64,000 bases of DNA, taken from the NCBI GenBank assembly GCA_002478565.1, contig DLPC01000023.1:124001-188000 (forward strand). The letters run 5' to 3'. Below are positions 15,924-25,271 of this stretch, piece by piece (the stretch's first letter is position 1; each line of letters begins with the position of its first letter). The DNA is from Flavobacteriales bacterium UBA7468 (GTDB lineage: Bacteria; Bacteroidota; Bacteroidia; Flavobacteriales_D; Crocinitomicaceae). Both the position numbers and the translations under genes were made by a program. The notes under the pieces are model-generated. The model saw nothing but the letters and a program-made list of their open reading frames with translations, did no database searches and was not told the origin of the DNA.

Positions 15924-18656
15924 ATGAAACTTTCTATGAAATCACTGCTACCACACCTCATTGCAGTGCTGTTATTTGTCATATTGCCTTCAGTCTATTT
16001 TTCGCCATTATATCAGGGTTATACCTTGAAGCAAAGTGATATCAGACAATTTCAAGGCATGTCCAAAGAAATTTTTGATTACAAATTGGCCAACGAGGGC
16101 AAGCAAACGATGTGGACAAACGCCATGTTTGGCGGGATGCCAAGCTACCAAATATCGGCATCCCAAGATTCCAATTTACTAACCACCGTTGATCAAGCCA
16201 TCAAGTTGGGCTTACCAAGACCTGTCGGTATTCTTTTTATCTCGATGCTTGGTTTTTATATCCTCGGCTTGTGTCTGAGAATTAATCCGTGGCTAGCCAT
16301 GATTGGGGCTTTAGGATATGGTTTTTCGACAATCAACATCCTTTACATTGGTGCAGGCCATATGTCAAAAGTCAATGCAATTGCTTACATGGCGCCAGCA
16401 CTTGGTGGTCTCATTTTAGCTTTCCGAGGTCGGATGCTTCTTGGGGCTGGTATTTTTGCCTTATTTATGGGGCTCAACATCAGTGCCAATCACCTCCAAA
16501 TGACGTACTATCTGGCCTTTATTCTAGTTGCTGTGAGCATAGCTGAAACGCTTCGTTTAGGCATTGAAAAACAATGGCTGAATTTAACCAAAACAATAGG
16601 CGCATTGGCTCTTGCGAGTGTTTTAGCTTTGGTTTCCAACGCAGGTTTACTTTTGCCAACTTTAGAATACAGCAAATTCACCACCAGAGGAACTTCTGAA
16701 TTAACAATTAAAGCCAAAGAGGCTTCGCAGAGTTTGGCCAAAGAAGGATTATCTAGCTCCTATATTTTAGAATACAACTATGGTAAGAATGAATTGTTAT
16801 CTATTTATTCCCCAAATGCAAAGGGTGGTAAAAACGATTACATTTCGAATAACCCCGAGGCACTAGCCAATACTGATTACAATTATGCCGAACAAGTTGG
16901 TCAAATGGATCAATATTGGGGTGGGCAAAGCATGAGTGGCGGTGCATTCTATTTTGGGGTCGTGATGCTGGTTTTCTTCCTTTTGGGCTTGCTTTTCGTC
17001 AAAGATGCTTTGCGTTGGCCATTTTTGGCACTCAGTATTTTAACGTTGTATTTGGCGTCTAATCAAATGAATTTCTTTAATGATTTCTTTATCCATCATT
17101 TTCCGATGTACAACAAGTTTCGCGATTCTAAAATGATGCTGGTATTGTTGCAAATCATGGTACCGGCACTTGGCATCCTCTTTTTTGACCGTATGTTGAA
17201 AGGTGAAGGGCTTATTGGTCAGAAAAAACACTGGTTCATCGGAATGGGGGTAATAGTTCTTGCGGCTTTTGTACTCATGACATCCCCATCTATTTCCGGA
17301 GACTTCTTGAGTACCCGCGAGGTACAGCAATTTGCAGATGCCAGTAAACAAGCTAAAGATGCCTCTCAAATTTCTTATTATCAAGGGTTAAGACAAGCAC
17401 TAATCGATACGCGTATTGGTATCTATAAAGCAGATATGCAGCGTTCTTTCTTTTTAGTTTTACTCGCACTCGGGCTTATTTTTGTTTTGATCAGAACCCA
17501 AATCAATCGCATGCTGCTCATGGCCCTTGCCGGAATTTTCGTACTCGGAGACCAACTCAGCGTGGCCAAACGTTACCTCAATAATGACGACAGCACAGGT
17601 ACCTACAAATCTTATCAAACGGAGGGCGAGGCCAGTGCGCCTTACCAAGTTTCTATCGCGGATCTCAGCGTACTGAAAAATGAAAAAGTACCGAGCAACT
17701 TGGCTCAGCAACTCAAAGGAGCCTATGCTGATTTTGAATACTACAAAAACCTTACGGATCAACAAACCCTCGATTACTATGCAGCTTTCGGGGCGCTCAA
17801 TCTGAGCAGCTCATACCGTGTGTTGAACGTTAACGGCACAATGGCCGAAACCAACACTAGCTTTTTCCATAAAAGCATCGGGGGTTACCATGGTGCTAAA
17901 TTGAAGCGTTATCAAGAGTTTGTTGACTTCCATTTTCCAACGGCAATTGGTGCTCTGAATACAGCCATGAATACAGCTAAAAACGCCAAATTCAGAACGC
18001 TTGCCTTACCTGCAGACATGAGCCAAGAGCAGGCGCAAAAAATCTTTGATACGCTTGGTGTAGCCGAAATTCAGTTGAGCGGTGCGGCAGAATATTTAAA
18101 CATGCTCAATGCCAAATATGTCATTTTGAATCCGAATCAAAATGCAGTGATCAATACCAGCGCAAATGGACCGGCGTGGTTTGTGCAAAACGTTAAAATA
18201 GCTAAGGATGCTAACCAAGAAATGACTCTAAGTGCGGGTGATCAATTGGGTTCAAGTAAACTCAATGCAGTTGTACATGCTGAATTCAATAATCAGCTGC
18301 AAGGTTTGGCTTCAGATAGCACAGCGCAAATCAAATTAACTTCCTATGACCCCGCTCACATGAGTTATGCGGCTCAATCCAAAACCAAGCAGTTGGCTGT
18401 TTTCAGTGAAATCTATTATCCTGCAGGATGGAATTGTTTCATCGATGGCAAAAAACCTGTTGAAACGCTTCGTGCCAATTACATCCTTAGAGGTGTGGTG
18501 GTACCGGCAGGAAAGCATACAATTGAATGGAAATTTGAGCCATTGAGCGTAAGTAGTGGTAATACCCTGTCTTCGATAGGTTCTGGACTACTATTACTGG
18601 GCTTCTTGCTTTCACTCTATTTTACTTTTAGAAAAAGTAAGGTTTTAGAGGCCTAA
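15924..18656 (+). CDS. YfhO-type multi-spanning membrane protein
   Basis: A 910-residue integral membrane protein. It opens with a hydrophobic segment and the conserved periplasmic loop YKLANEGKQTMWTNAMFGGMPSYQ. About a dozen further membrane segments follow, plus a large extracytoplasmic domain (roughly residues 560-870), and a final membrane segment near the C-terminus (SGLLLLGFLLSLYF). The N-terminal loop and layout match the YfhO family (GT-C fold; Gram-positive YfhO is implicated in glycosylating lipoteichoic acid). The donor and acceptor here are unknown. The stop overlaps the stop of the next gene on the other strand. Confidence 0.82.
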   Translation: MKLSMKSLLPHLIAVLLFVILPSVYFSPLYQGYTLKQSDIRQFQGMSKEIFDYKLANEGKQTMWTNAMFGGMPSYQISASQDSNLLTTVDQAIKLGLPRPVGILFISMLGFYILGLCLRINPWLAMIGALGYGFSTINILYIGAGHMSKVNAIAYMAPALGGLILAFRGRMLLGAGIFALFMGLNISANHLQMTYYLAFILVAVSIAETLRLGIEKQWLNLTKTIGALALASVLALVSNAGLLLPTLEYSKFTTRGTSELTIKAKEASQSLAKEGLSSSYILEYNYGKNELLSIYSPNAKGGKNDYISNNPEALANTDYNYAEQVGQMDQYWGGQSMSGGAFYFGVVMLVFFLLGLLFVKDALRWPFLALSILTLYLASNQMNFFNDFFIHHFPMYNKFRDSKMMLVLLQIMVPALGILFFDRMLKGEGLIGQKKHWFIGMGVIVLAAFVLMTSPSISGDFLSTREVQQFADASKQAKDASQISYYQGLRQALIDTRIGIYKADMQRSFFLVLLALGLIFVLIRTQINRMLLMALAGIFVLGDQLSVAKRYLNNDDSTGTYKSYQTEGEASAPYQVSIADLSVLKNEKVPSNLAQQLKGAYADFEYYKNLTDQQTLDYYAAFGALNLSSSYRVLNVNGTMAETNTSFFHKSIGGYHGAKLKRYQEFVDFHFPTAIGALNTAMNTAKNAKFRTLALPADMSQEQAQKIFDTLGVAEIQLSGAAEYLNMLNAKYVILNPNQNAVINTSANGPAWFVQNVKIAKDANQEMTLSAGDQLGSSKLNAVVHAEFNNQLQGLASDSTAQIKLTSYDPAHMSYAAQSKTKQLAVFSEIYYPAGWNCFIDGKKPVETLRANYILRGVVVPAGKHTIEWKFEPLSVSSGNTLSSIGSGLLLLGFLLSLYFTFRKSKVLEA

Positions 18657-19249
18657 AAATAAGCATTGATTTGATCAAGTGCCTGCACACCAAATTCGGT
18701 GTTGTGCCAGGCCTTGACTACTTTTTGATTCTTGACCAAAACATAGCTCGGAAATTCTCCGGCAGCTGTTAGCATCCAAATGCTCGGATTGTCCGGGATT
18801 TCAACCTCAATTTGCTTTGGTAAGCGCTTTCTAAAATACCAATAGCCTTCCTGATCTTCAGAGGTGAGCATGTACCTGATTTTTATGTTGGTATTCTTGT
18901 GGAGCATTTGCTTGCTTAACTCAATGGTTTCAATGCAATAGGGGCAACCAGGTAAAATCACAATAAACAAAGTAGCTTGCTTTGGAAGTTTAGGTTCAAT
19001 AAGTGGAGGCCTATAGGTCTCGGCCTGAATATCAGCCCTGTAAATCGGGTAAAAAGCAAAATAGGCTAAAAAAGGCAAGCAAAATCCAACTGCCATCAAT
19101 GTATAACGGAGCCAGCTTCTGAATGCGACTTTTGAAAATACTTTAAGCAGCAAAAAACCAACAACCAGACAAAGGAGGTATGGAATAAACTTAGCAGCGG
19201 TCCAGGAGCAACCTATTTGAAGTAAAAAAGATTCTAAGGAATTGTACAT
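18653..19249 (-). CDS. Membrane-anchored thioredoxin-like protein with CPYC motif
   Basis: A 198-residue protein. Two hydrophobic segments (about residues 19-40 and 50-67) anchor it, and the C-terminal part has a thioredoxin-like opening, ATLFIVILPGCPYCIETIEL, with a CPYC redox motif. A cis-proline-like segment is visible (EFPSYVLV). It may act in thiol-disulfide exchange at the membrane. No close named family is recognised. Same strand as the FkbM gene 36 bases upstream. Confidence 0.65.
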   Translation of the reverse strand: MYNSLESFLLQIGCSWTAAKFIPYLLCLVVGFLLLKVFSKVAFRSWLRYTLMAVGFCLPFLAYFAFYPIYRADIQAETYRPPLIEPKLPKQATLFIVILPGCPYCIETIELSKQMLHKNTNIKIRYMLTSEDQEGYWYFRKRLPKQIEVEIPDNPSIWMLTAAGEFPSYVLVKNQKVVKAWHNTEFGVQALDQINAYF

Positions 19250-19285
19250 GTTTCGGTGACCGTTAGGTTTGAATAACTACACACG

Positions 19286-20173
19286 TCAGAGCAAATATTT
19301 TTCAATCCAATGCATTCTTTGCTCCGGAACCAGCAAGTAATTGACGTGTGTTGGATGCAAGCCGAGATCTTTCAAGTCAATTTCTTTGAGCGCGGGTTTT
19401 TCAAGTCTTAAAAAATGATAGTTCGTCCATTTGCTCAGTAGCTGCTGAATTTCTTCGGCAATTTCTGGGTAAATTTCAATCATCATCAGTGGCCTGTTTG
19501 CAGCAAGAATATCTTGGCTATCGGCGATGATGAGTTGTTCGGTATGTTCTGTGTCGAGTTTGATCAGATCGAAATTTAAGAGCGCCTGTTTTTCAAGGAA
19601 ACTCCTTAAGCGACAAACTGCAACTTGATAAGCGGTTTCTTTGGTTCTGCCATGTTCTGCTTGCAAACTACTCGAGCCATTCAGGTTATGTGCTAGCCAA
19701 GGAAACTTAGGGTGCCCGGCCTCATGGAATTCGAGCTGAGAATCTTGGTTACTCATCGCCACTTCGTGGACGCTGACTTGTTGCTGTAATTGATTATGGC
19801 TGATATTTTTTCTTAAAAAATGAACTGCTCCTTTCCCTGGTTCAAAGGCATGAATTTGAAGCTGACTATTATACTTTGCTGCCAATACGCTGTACAAACC
19901 GATATTGGCACCAACATCTAAAAAACAACTGGCATTTTGTGCGAGGTCCTTGAAAAGCCAATTATATTCGTAAGCTTCAAATCCTTGATAGAACATATAT
20001 TTGGTTACAAAACAAGTTTGATTCGTGTGTAATGCAAATTGAAGGTCATCAGTTTGGAAAGTTACCAAACCACTCACAGACATTAATTCTTTTTTGCTCA
20101 GTCGGTGACTCATTTTTGCAAATGGACGCAAGATGGCGTTAATAAAAGGGTGATAAATGAGTCTTAGTAACAT
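19286..20173 (-). CDS. FkbM family methyltransferase
   Basis: A 295-residue SAM-dependent methyltransferase of the FkbM type. The SAM-binding motif is FLDVGANIGLYSVLAAKY, followed by IHAFEPGKGAVHFLRKNI and FDLIKLDTEHTEQLII (the FkbM DxE motif), then LMMIEIYPE. Such enzymes often O-methylate sugars or polyketides, and the neighbouring glycosyltransferases suggest a surface-glycan role (inference). A TTG at 20215 extends the frame, but it lies upstream of the minus-strand -7 box at 20194-20201, so the ATG at 20173 is preferred. Confidence 0.85.
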   Translation of the reverse strand: MLLRLIYHPFINAILRPFAKMSHRLSKKELMSVSGLVTFQTDDLQFALHTNQTCFVTKYMFYQGFEAYEYNWLFKDLAQNASCFLDVGANIGLYSVLAAKYNSQLQIHAFEPGKGAVHFLRKNISHNQLQQQVSVHEVAMSNQDSQLEFHEAGHPKFPWLAHNLNGSSSLQAEHGRTKETAYQVAVCRLRSFLEKQALLNFDLIKLDTEHTEQLIIADSQDILAANRPLMMIEIYPEIAEEIQQLLSKWTNYHFLRLEKPALKEIDLKDLGLHPTHVNYLLVPEQRMHWIEKYLL

Positions 20174-20193
20174 CGTATTGAAGTCTTGAAGAT

Positions 20194-20201
20194 CAAAGTT
20201 A
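20194..20201 (-). promoter_or_regulatory. -7 promoter box (TAACTTTG) for the FkbM gene
   Basis: Minus strand TAACTTTG, perfect match, 20 bases before the ATG at 20173. It is one base away from the plus-strand box at 20203-20210, forming a back-to-back promoter pair. Confidence 0.5.
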
Positions 20202-20202
20202 T

Positions 20203-20210
20203 TACTTTTG
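20203..20210 (+). promoter_or_regulatory. -7 promoter box (TACTTTTG) for the glycosyltransferase gene
   Basis: Plus strand TACTTTTG, perfect match, 26 bases before the ATG at 20237. A TTG at 20178-20180 lies 22 bases upstream and could serve as the -33 element. Confidence 0.5.
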
Positions 20211-20236
20211 AGCAATAGAAATTAACAAAGACAATA

Positions 20237-21295
20237 ATGTCCGACTCAAAAAAAAGAATCTGTTACTTTTACCCACACGCATCTACGTTTATCCTCCGAG
20301 ATTTAGACTTGCTAGCAGCAGATTATCAAGTTACTCCCTATGAGTTTGCTGTTGGTGTTAAATTGAAGTTGCCCCTTGAGTTCATCAAGCAGTTCTTTTT
20401 TATCCTATTTAAAACCAGCAACTCATTTTATGTTTGTCATTTTGCGGGCTATGCTTCATTGCTGCCAGTACTATTGGGGCGCTTGTTAGGCAAGAAAGTT
20501 TTTGTGATTGTTGCGGGTAATGATGGCTCGAGGTTCATGGATTTTAGATATGGTAATTTTACGAAGGGGCTACTCGGCTGGGCTACTCAAACTTCACTGC
20601 GTTTTGCGACGCATATCCTGCCTGTAGCACAAGGGTTAGTTTACCAAGATTATCGCTATTATCCCGGCGGTGCACCAGCGCAAGGGTTTCATTATTTTGC
20701 TCCCAAAACAAAACAAGTTCCATACACGGTTATCCCATATGGTTTCAATACCGAGCAGTTTTGTTTGGGTGAACAAATGCAAAGACCCGAAAATAGTTTC
20801 ATCACGATTGGGAATCTCAAAGATCCGTATTGTTATTTCAGAAAAGGTTTTGATTTGATCCTAGAATTGGCAAAGCGCAATCCGACATGGTATTTTACAA
20901 TTATAGGGTGGGAGCCAAATGGCCAAGTGGTCCCGGCAAATGTTGAATTAGTGCCCTTTTCACCAATTGCTGTTGTGATCAAATATCTGCAAAAACACCG
21001 GTTCTATTTTCAGTTATCTGTCATGGAGGGTTTTCCGAATGCACTTGGCGAAGCGATGGCCTGTGGTTGTGTACCAATAGGTAGTAATGTTTCAGGTATT
21101 CCCGAATTGATAGGAGATACAGGACTTATTCTCGGTGAAAAAAATGTAGTATACTTAGAAAGGAGTATTGAACATTTGATTCAGCAAGATTTTCAAGCAG
21201 CAAGTTTGAAAGCAAGAAGAAGAATTGAAAACAATTTTTTACCGCAGCACCGTTTCGAAAAAATGCAAATCGTATTCGAAAAATATAGCTGCTGA
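20237..21295 (+). CDS. Glycosyltransferase family 1/4 protein
   Basis: A 352-residue GT-B glycosyltransferase. The C-terminal nucleotide-sugar domain has FITIGNLKDPYCYFRKGFDLILELA, WYFTIIGW, and the donor-binding motif VMEGFPNALGEAMACGCVPIGSNVSGIPELIGD with the expected E-x7-E spacing. Donor and acceptor are unknown. It is divergent from the FkbM gene and convergent with the next glycosyltransferase gene (one base between stops), so it is probably a single-gene transcript for surface-glycan assembly. Confidence 0.85.
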   Translation: MSDSKKRICYFYPHASTFILRDLDLLAADYQVTPYEFAVGVKLKLPLEFIKQFFFILFKTSNSFYVCHFAGYASLLPVLLGRLLGKKVFVIVAGNDGSRFMDFRYGNFTKGLLGWATQTSLRFATHILPVAQGLVYQDYRYYPGGAPAQGFHYFAPKTKQVPYTVIPYGFNTEQFCLGEQMQRPENSFITIGNLKDPYCYFRKGFDLILELAKRNPTWYFTIIGWEPNGQVVPANVELVPFSPIAVVIKYLQKHRFYFQLSVMEGFPNALGEAMACGCVPIGSNVSGIPELIGDTGLILGEKNVVYLERSIEHLIQQDFQAASLKARRRIENNFLPQHRFEKMQIVFEKYSC

Positions 21296-21296
21296 A

Positions 21297-22589
21297 TTAT
21301 TTGACGAGCTCATTTAAAAGACAATGCATCTCCTTCGCTAGTTCCTGACGGGAGTAGGGGCTTAGCGTTTTTGTGCGATCGATGCGTAGTTGCGCCAAAT
21401 TGATGGCATCAAGCCAGGGCACCTCCGTGTCAAAATCGATCATCATGGTGCCTTCTTGTTCCTTGAGAATGGCAGCAGCATCGCCGTCTTTGGGTCCGAT
21501 AGCTAAAATTGCTTGTTGGCTGGCCAAATATTCAAATAACTTACCCGTGACAATTCCTTTTTGACTTTTGACATTGTTGAGTGGCAATAAAAGCAGGCTA
21601 CAAGCGGCTAATTCTTCGAGCACACGCTCATGCGGCACAAAATTTTCGAAGTGTGTGAATTGAAGCAAGTCATAGCGGGCTAAATCTTCCTTAACAGATG
21701 TATCGAGGGCACCAATTAGGCGAATACGCAATTTTTGAGCAAACTCAGAATTGCTTTTTACATAGCTGCTGAGGCTAGCCCACAAAGCAGTAGGGTTGCG
21801 GTCTTTGTTGATAGATCCGGTATGAAGTATGGTAAAATATGGATCTTGCTTTTTTTCAAAGTGGGTGAAATCTTCGGGAGCAAATCCATTGGATATCAAT
21901 GTTGGTTTACGCCCCGCTAATTTTTCCATTTGTTGTTGCATGTCTCGGCTCACTACAACCAACTCATCTGCTTCCTTGAAGACGCTATGCTCTAGCTTTT
22001 GATGAAGCCGTAAACCCCATTTAGTGAGTGGCAATTGGTCAAACCAGTCAATTTGAGTCCAAGGATCTCTGAAGTCAGCAATCCAAGGCAGATTGGTTTT
22101 GCGCTTTAGATTGCGCGCAATGAGGTGTAACGAATGTGGCGGCCCGGTCGAAATAATTGCAGCAACCTCTTGCTCCTCTAAAAATGCCGCTAAATATTTT
22201 GTAGAGGGTTTTATCCAGGCCATTTTGGCATCCGGAATAAAGATATTGGCGCGCAACCACATAGAGAATCGTTTGGTCAAACTTGGTTTGCTGCCACTTT
22301 TTTCTTGTAGAAAGCCTGTGTGCAATTGCTTGCCGGCATTGCCCGTGAGTTTCAGGTAAAGTTGGGTGGGTTCCCAGATATCGCGCTTGATGACATGGAT
22401 ATCTTTGGGTACAAAAGCCATGAGGCTTTCATCTTGAACGGGTGCCTCAGGGTTACTTGGCGTATAAATGATCGGGTCCCAACCTAAAGCTTGCAAATAG
22501 CGTGAGAAATGCAGCCAACGCTGCACTCCTGTACCGCCACTTGGGGGCCAGTAATAGGTCAGGATCAAGACTTTTTTACGCTTAGCCAA
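21297..22589 (-). CDS. Glycosyltransferase family 4 protein
   Basis: A 430-residue GT-B glycosyltransferase. The N-terminus reads KKVLILTYYWPPSGGTGVQ, the pattern of WbuB-like GT4 enzymes. Further motifs: WIADFRDPW, VVVSRDM, ILHTGSINKDRNP, and GIVTGKLFEYLASQQAILAIGP in the donor domain. The start is a TTG at 22589: an in-frame TAA lies just upstream and no ATG fits. It overlaps the alaS stop by eight bases (TTGGCTAA), so it is coupled to alaS translation. Confidence 0.85.
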   Translation of the reverse strand: MAKRKKVLILTYYWPPSGGTGVQRWLHFSRYLQALGWDPIIYTPSNPEAPVQDESLMAFVPKDIHVIKRDIWEPTQLYLKLTGNAGKQLHTGFLQEKSGSKPSLTKRFSMWLRANIFIPDAKMAWIKPSTKYLAAFLEEQEVAAIISTGPPHSLHLIARNLKRKTNLPWIADFRDPWTQIDWFDQLPLTKWGLRLHQKLEHSVFKEADELVVVSRDMQQQMEKLAGRKPTLISNGFAPEDFTHFEKKQDPYFTILHTGSINKDRNPTALWASLSSYVKSNSEFAQKLRIRLIGALDTSVKEDLARYDLLQFTHFENFVPHERVLEELAACSLLLLPLNNVKSQKGIVTGKLFEYLASQQAILAIGPKDGDAAAILKEQEGTMMIDFDTEVPWLDAINLAQLRIDRTKTLSPYSRQELAKEMHCLLNELVK

Positions 22590-25197
22590 GTTTTGATTTT
22601 AGGTGTGCGAGGGCCGTGGCCAAGCCACTAGGGTTTTTACCACCAGCTGTTGCAAAAGCTGCCTGACCGCCGCCACCTCCTTGAATATGACCGGAGATCT
22701 CTTTGATCCATTGATTGGCTTGCCAATTGTTCGAGCTTGCTAATGCTTCATTAAGAATGATGGTGATGCCACATTTGTCGGCTTCTTTGTGTCCGATAAC
22801 ACCAACAAAGTTTTGGAATTCTTGGCGCAGCTGAAATAAAATATCTTTAGCAGTAGCAGCATCAGTGTTTAGTTCTTTGATAAGTACATGCATGTCGTTG
22901 TGTGCGACAACTTCGGCTTTGAGCTCATTTTTGAGTTGCTGGGCTTGTAATTTGGCGAAGCGCTCGAGTTCTTTTTGCAAGCCACTGTTTTTATGTTGCA
23001 ATTCTTCAATGGCTTTAACAAGATCTTTCGGCTTTTTGAGTAAGGTATCTATTTGTTCGAGTTGAGCTGCTTTTTCACGGAAGTAAGTCATGGCAGCTGT
23101 ACCAGTAATGGCCTCAATTCGGCGAATGCCTGCAGCTACAGCACTTTCAGCAACAATTTTAACCACACCAATTTGTCCGGTATTGGCTACGTGGATACCG
23201 CCACATAATTCAACCGAAGCACCAAATTGAATCACGCGGACCTTATCGCCGTATTTTTCGCCGAAGAGCGCCATGGCACCCTTTGCTTTGGCGGCTTCTA
23301 TGTCGAGTGCGCGATTTTCCTCAAGTGCAAGATTATCTTGAATAGCAGCATTGATTTGTGCTTCAATTTGTGTGAGTTCTTCATCACTCACTTTAGAGAA
23401 ATGCGAAAAGTCAAAACGGAGACCTTTTTCAGTAACTAATGAGCCCTTTTGCTCAACATGAGTGCCTAAAACAGTGCGCAAGGCATGGTGCAAGAGGTGT
23501 GTGGCACTATGATTTTTGGCAGTGTCTGCTTGCTTTTGTGCATTGACTTGTGCTGAAAATGTGGCACTTGGGTCTTTAGGAAGTTCAGTGGTGAGGTGAA
23601 CGATGAGGTTATTTTCTTTTTTGGTATCGAAAATATGAATTTGCTCTTGTGCATTGCTGAGCACTCCGCTATCACCAATTTGGCCGCCGCCTTCTGCATA
23701 AAACGGTGTTTGATCCAAAACAAGCTGATAAAATACTTTGCCTTTTTGACTTACTTTACGGTGCTTGATAATTTGAACACTTGCACTGAGTTGGTCGTAG
23801 CCAATAAAAGCCGTGTTGACATCGGGATGTACTTGCATCCAGTCGTCTGTTTCAAGAGAAGTAGCGGCTCTAGAGCGTTCTTTTTGAACGTCTAATTCTT
23901 TTTGGAAGCCCTCTTCATCAATGGTAAGACCGTTTTCTCGGGCAATCAATGAAGTGAGGTCAAGGGGAAAGCCATAGGTGTCGTATAATTCAAAGGCGGC
24001 AGCCCCTGAAATTTGATTTTTACCTGAAGATTTTACTTGTGTGATGAGGTCTTCAATGCGCTTAATACCCAGCTCAAGGGTGCGGAAGAAACTGAGTTCT
24101 TCTTCCTTTATAACTTTATAAATAAGTTCTTTTTGTGAAAGTAATTCGGAGTACGGCGCGCCCATTTGCTCGCCAAGTACAAGAGAAAGCTCGCACAAGA
24201 AAGGCTCTTTCAGACCTAAAGTTTGGTAGCCATATCTGACTGCTCTTCTTAAAATTCTACGGATGACATAGCCTGCGCCGTTGTTGGCCGGAAGTTGTCC
24301 GTCTGCGATAGAAAAAGCAATGGCTCTGATGTGGTCTGCGATGACACGCAAGGCGATGTCTGTGGTTTCGTTTTGCCCGTAAGGGATACCAGCAACTTTT
24401 ACAACAGATTGTATCAGCGCCTGGAAAAGATCGGTGTCATAGTTGCTTTGCTTGCCTTGTAAGGCCATGGCTAAACGTTCGAGCCCCATGCCGGTATCAA
24501 CGTGCTTGGCAGGAAGCGCTTCCAAGGAGCCATCGGCTTTGCGATTGAATTCCATGAAAACATTGTTCCAGATTTCAATGACTTGTGGGTGATCTTGGTT
24601 GACAAGCGTTTTGCCATCGGTTTGAGCGCGCTCCGCTTCTGAACGGAGGTCGACGTGAATTTCAGTACAAGGACCACAAGGCCCGGTGTCGCCCATTTCC
24701 CAAAAGTTGTCTTTTTTGGAGGCGAGGATAATGCGTTCTTCAGCAATCCATTTTTTCCAGATGTTGATGCTTTCTAGATCTTGCGGAACGCCATCTTTTT
24801 GGTCACCTTCAAAAACAGTCACGTATAGCCGATCTAGTGGAATTTGGTACACTTTTGTCAGGAGTTCCCAAGCCCAGCTAATGGCCTCTTCTTTAAAGTA
24901 GTCACCAAAAGACCAATTGCCCAACATTTCAAACATGGTGTGGTGATAGGTGTCTACACCCACCTCCTCGAGGTCATTGTGCTTGCCAGAAACGCGCAAA
25001 CATTTTTGGGCATTGGCCACGCGTCTTTCTTGCGGTGTCTGATAACCCAAAAAGAAATCTTTGAATTGGTTCATGCCGGCATTGGTAAACATAAGGGTAG
25101 GGTCATTTTTGACTACCATTGGTGCCGATGAGACGATTTGGTGTCCTTTGCTTTCGAAAAAGTCGAAAAATTGCTGTCTTATTTCTGAAACGGTCAT
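22582..25197 (-). CDS. alaS: Alanyl-tRNA synthetase
   Basis: An 871-residue class II synthetase of full length. It charges tRNA-Ala with alanine. Visible: N-terminal IRQQFFDFFESKGH and the class II motif region FTNAGMNQFKDFFLG, the editing-domain zinc motifs HSATHLLHHAL and CGGIHVANTGQIG, and the glycine-rich C-terminal GHIQGGGGGQAAFATAGG. Cytoplasmic. A TAAATTTG box sits 18 bases upstream of the ATG. The GT4 gene is coupled downstream. Confidence 0.98.
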   Translation of the reverse strand: MTVSEIRQQFFDFFESKGHQIVSSAPMVVKNDPTLMFTNAGMNQFKDFFLGYQTPQERRVANAQKCLRVSGKHNDLEEVGVDTYHHTMFEMLGNWSFGDYFKEEAISWAWELLTKVYQIPLDRLYVTVFEGDQKDGVPQDLESINIWKKWIAEERIILASKKDNFWEMGDTGPCGPCTEIHVDLRSEAERAQTDGKTLVNQDHPQVIEIWNNVFMEFNRKADGSLEALPAKHVDTGMGLERLAMALQGKQSNYDTDLFQALIQSVVKVAGIPYGQNETTDIALRVIADHIRAIAFSIADGQLPANNGAGYVIRRILRRAVRYGYQTLGLKEPFLCELSLVLGEQMGAPYSELLSQKELIYKVIKEEELSFFRTLELGIKRIEDLITQVKSSGKNQISGAAAFELYDTYGFPLDLTSLIARENGLTIDEEGFQKELDVQKERSRAATSLETDDWMQVHPDVNTAFIGYDQLSASVQIIKHRKVSQKGKVFYQLVLDQTPFYAEGGGQIGDSGVLSNAQEQIHIFDTKKENNLIVHLTTELPKDPSATFSAQVNAQKQADTAKNHSATHLLHHALRTVLGTHVEQKGSLVTEKGLRFDFSHFSKVSDEELTQIEAQINAAIQDNLALEENRALDIEAAKAKGAMALFGEKYGDKVRVIQFGASVELCGGIHVANTGQIGVVKIVAESAVAAGIRRIEAITGTAAMTYFREKAAQLEQIDTLLKKPKDLVKAIEELQHKNSGLQKELERFAKLQAQQLKNELKAEVVAHNDMHVLIKELNTDAATAKDILFQLRQEFQNFVGVIGHKEADKCGITIILNEALASSNNWQANQWIKEISGHIQGGGGGQAAFATAGGKNPSGLATALAHLKSKLG

Positions 25198-25215
25198 GTG
25201 TTTTTACTGAAGGCA

Positions 25216-25223
25216 CAAATTTA
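25216..25223 (-). promoter_or_regulatory. -7 promoter box (TAAATTTG) for alaS
   Basis: Minus strand TAAATTTG, perfect TAnnTTTG match, 18 bases before the alaS ATG. Divergent from the box at 25246-25253. Confidence 0.5.
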
Positions 25224-25245
25224 GGAAATTGCTGCGAGCTTCTCG

Positions 25246-25253
25246 TATCTTTG
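25246..25253 (+). promoter_or_regulatory. -7 promoter box (TATCTTTG) for the O-methyltransferase gene
   Basis: Perfect TAnnTTTG match 18 bases before the ATG at 25272. A TTG lies 14 bases upstream, shorter than the usual spacing. Confidence 0.5.
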
Positions 25254-25271
25254 TGCAAATCAGTATAGCTC

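Noticed and set aside
20174..20215. FkbM start at the upstream TTG
   Set aside because: It would lie before the -7 box at 20194-20201 on the same strand.
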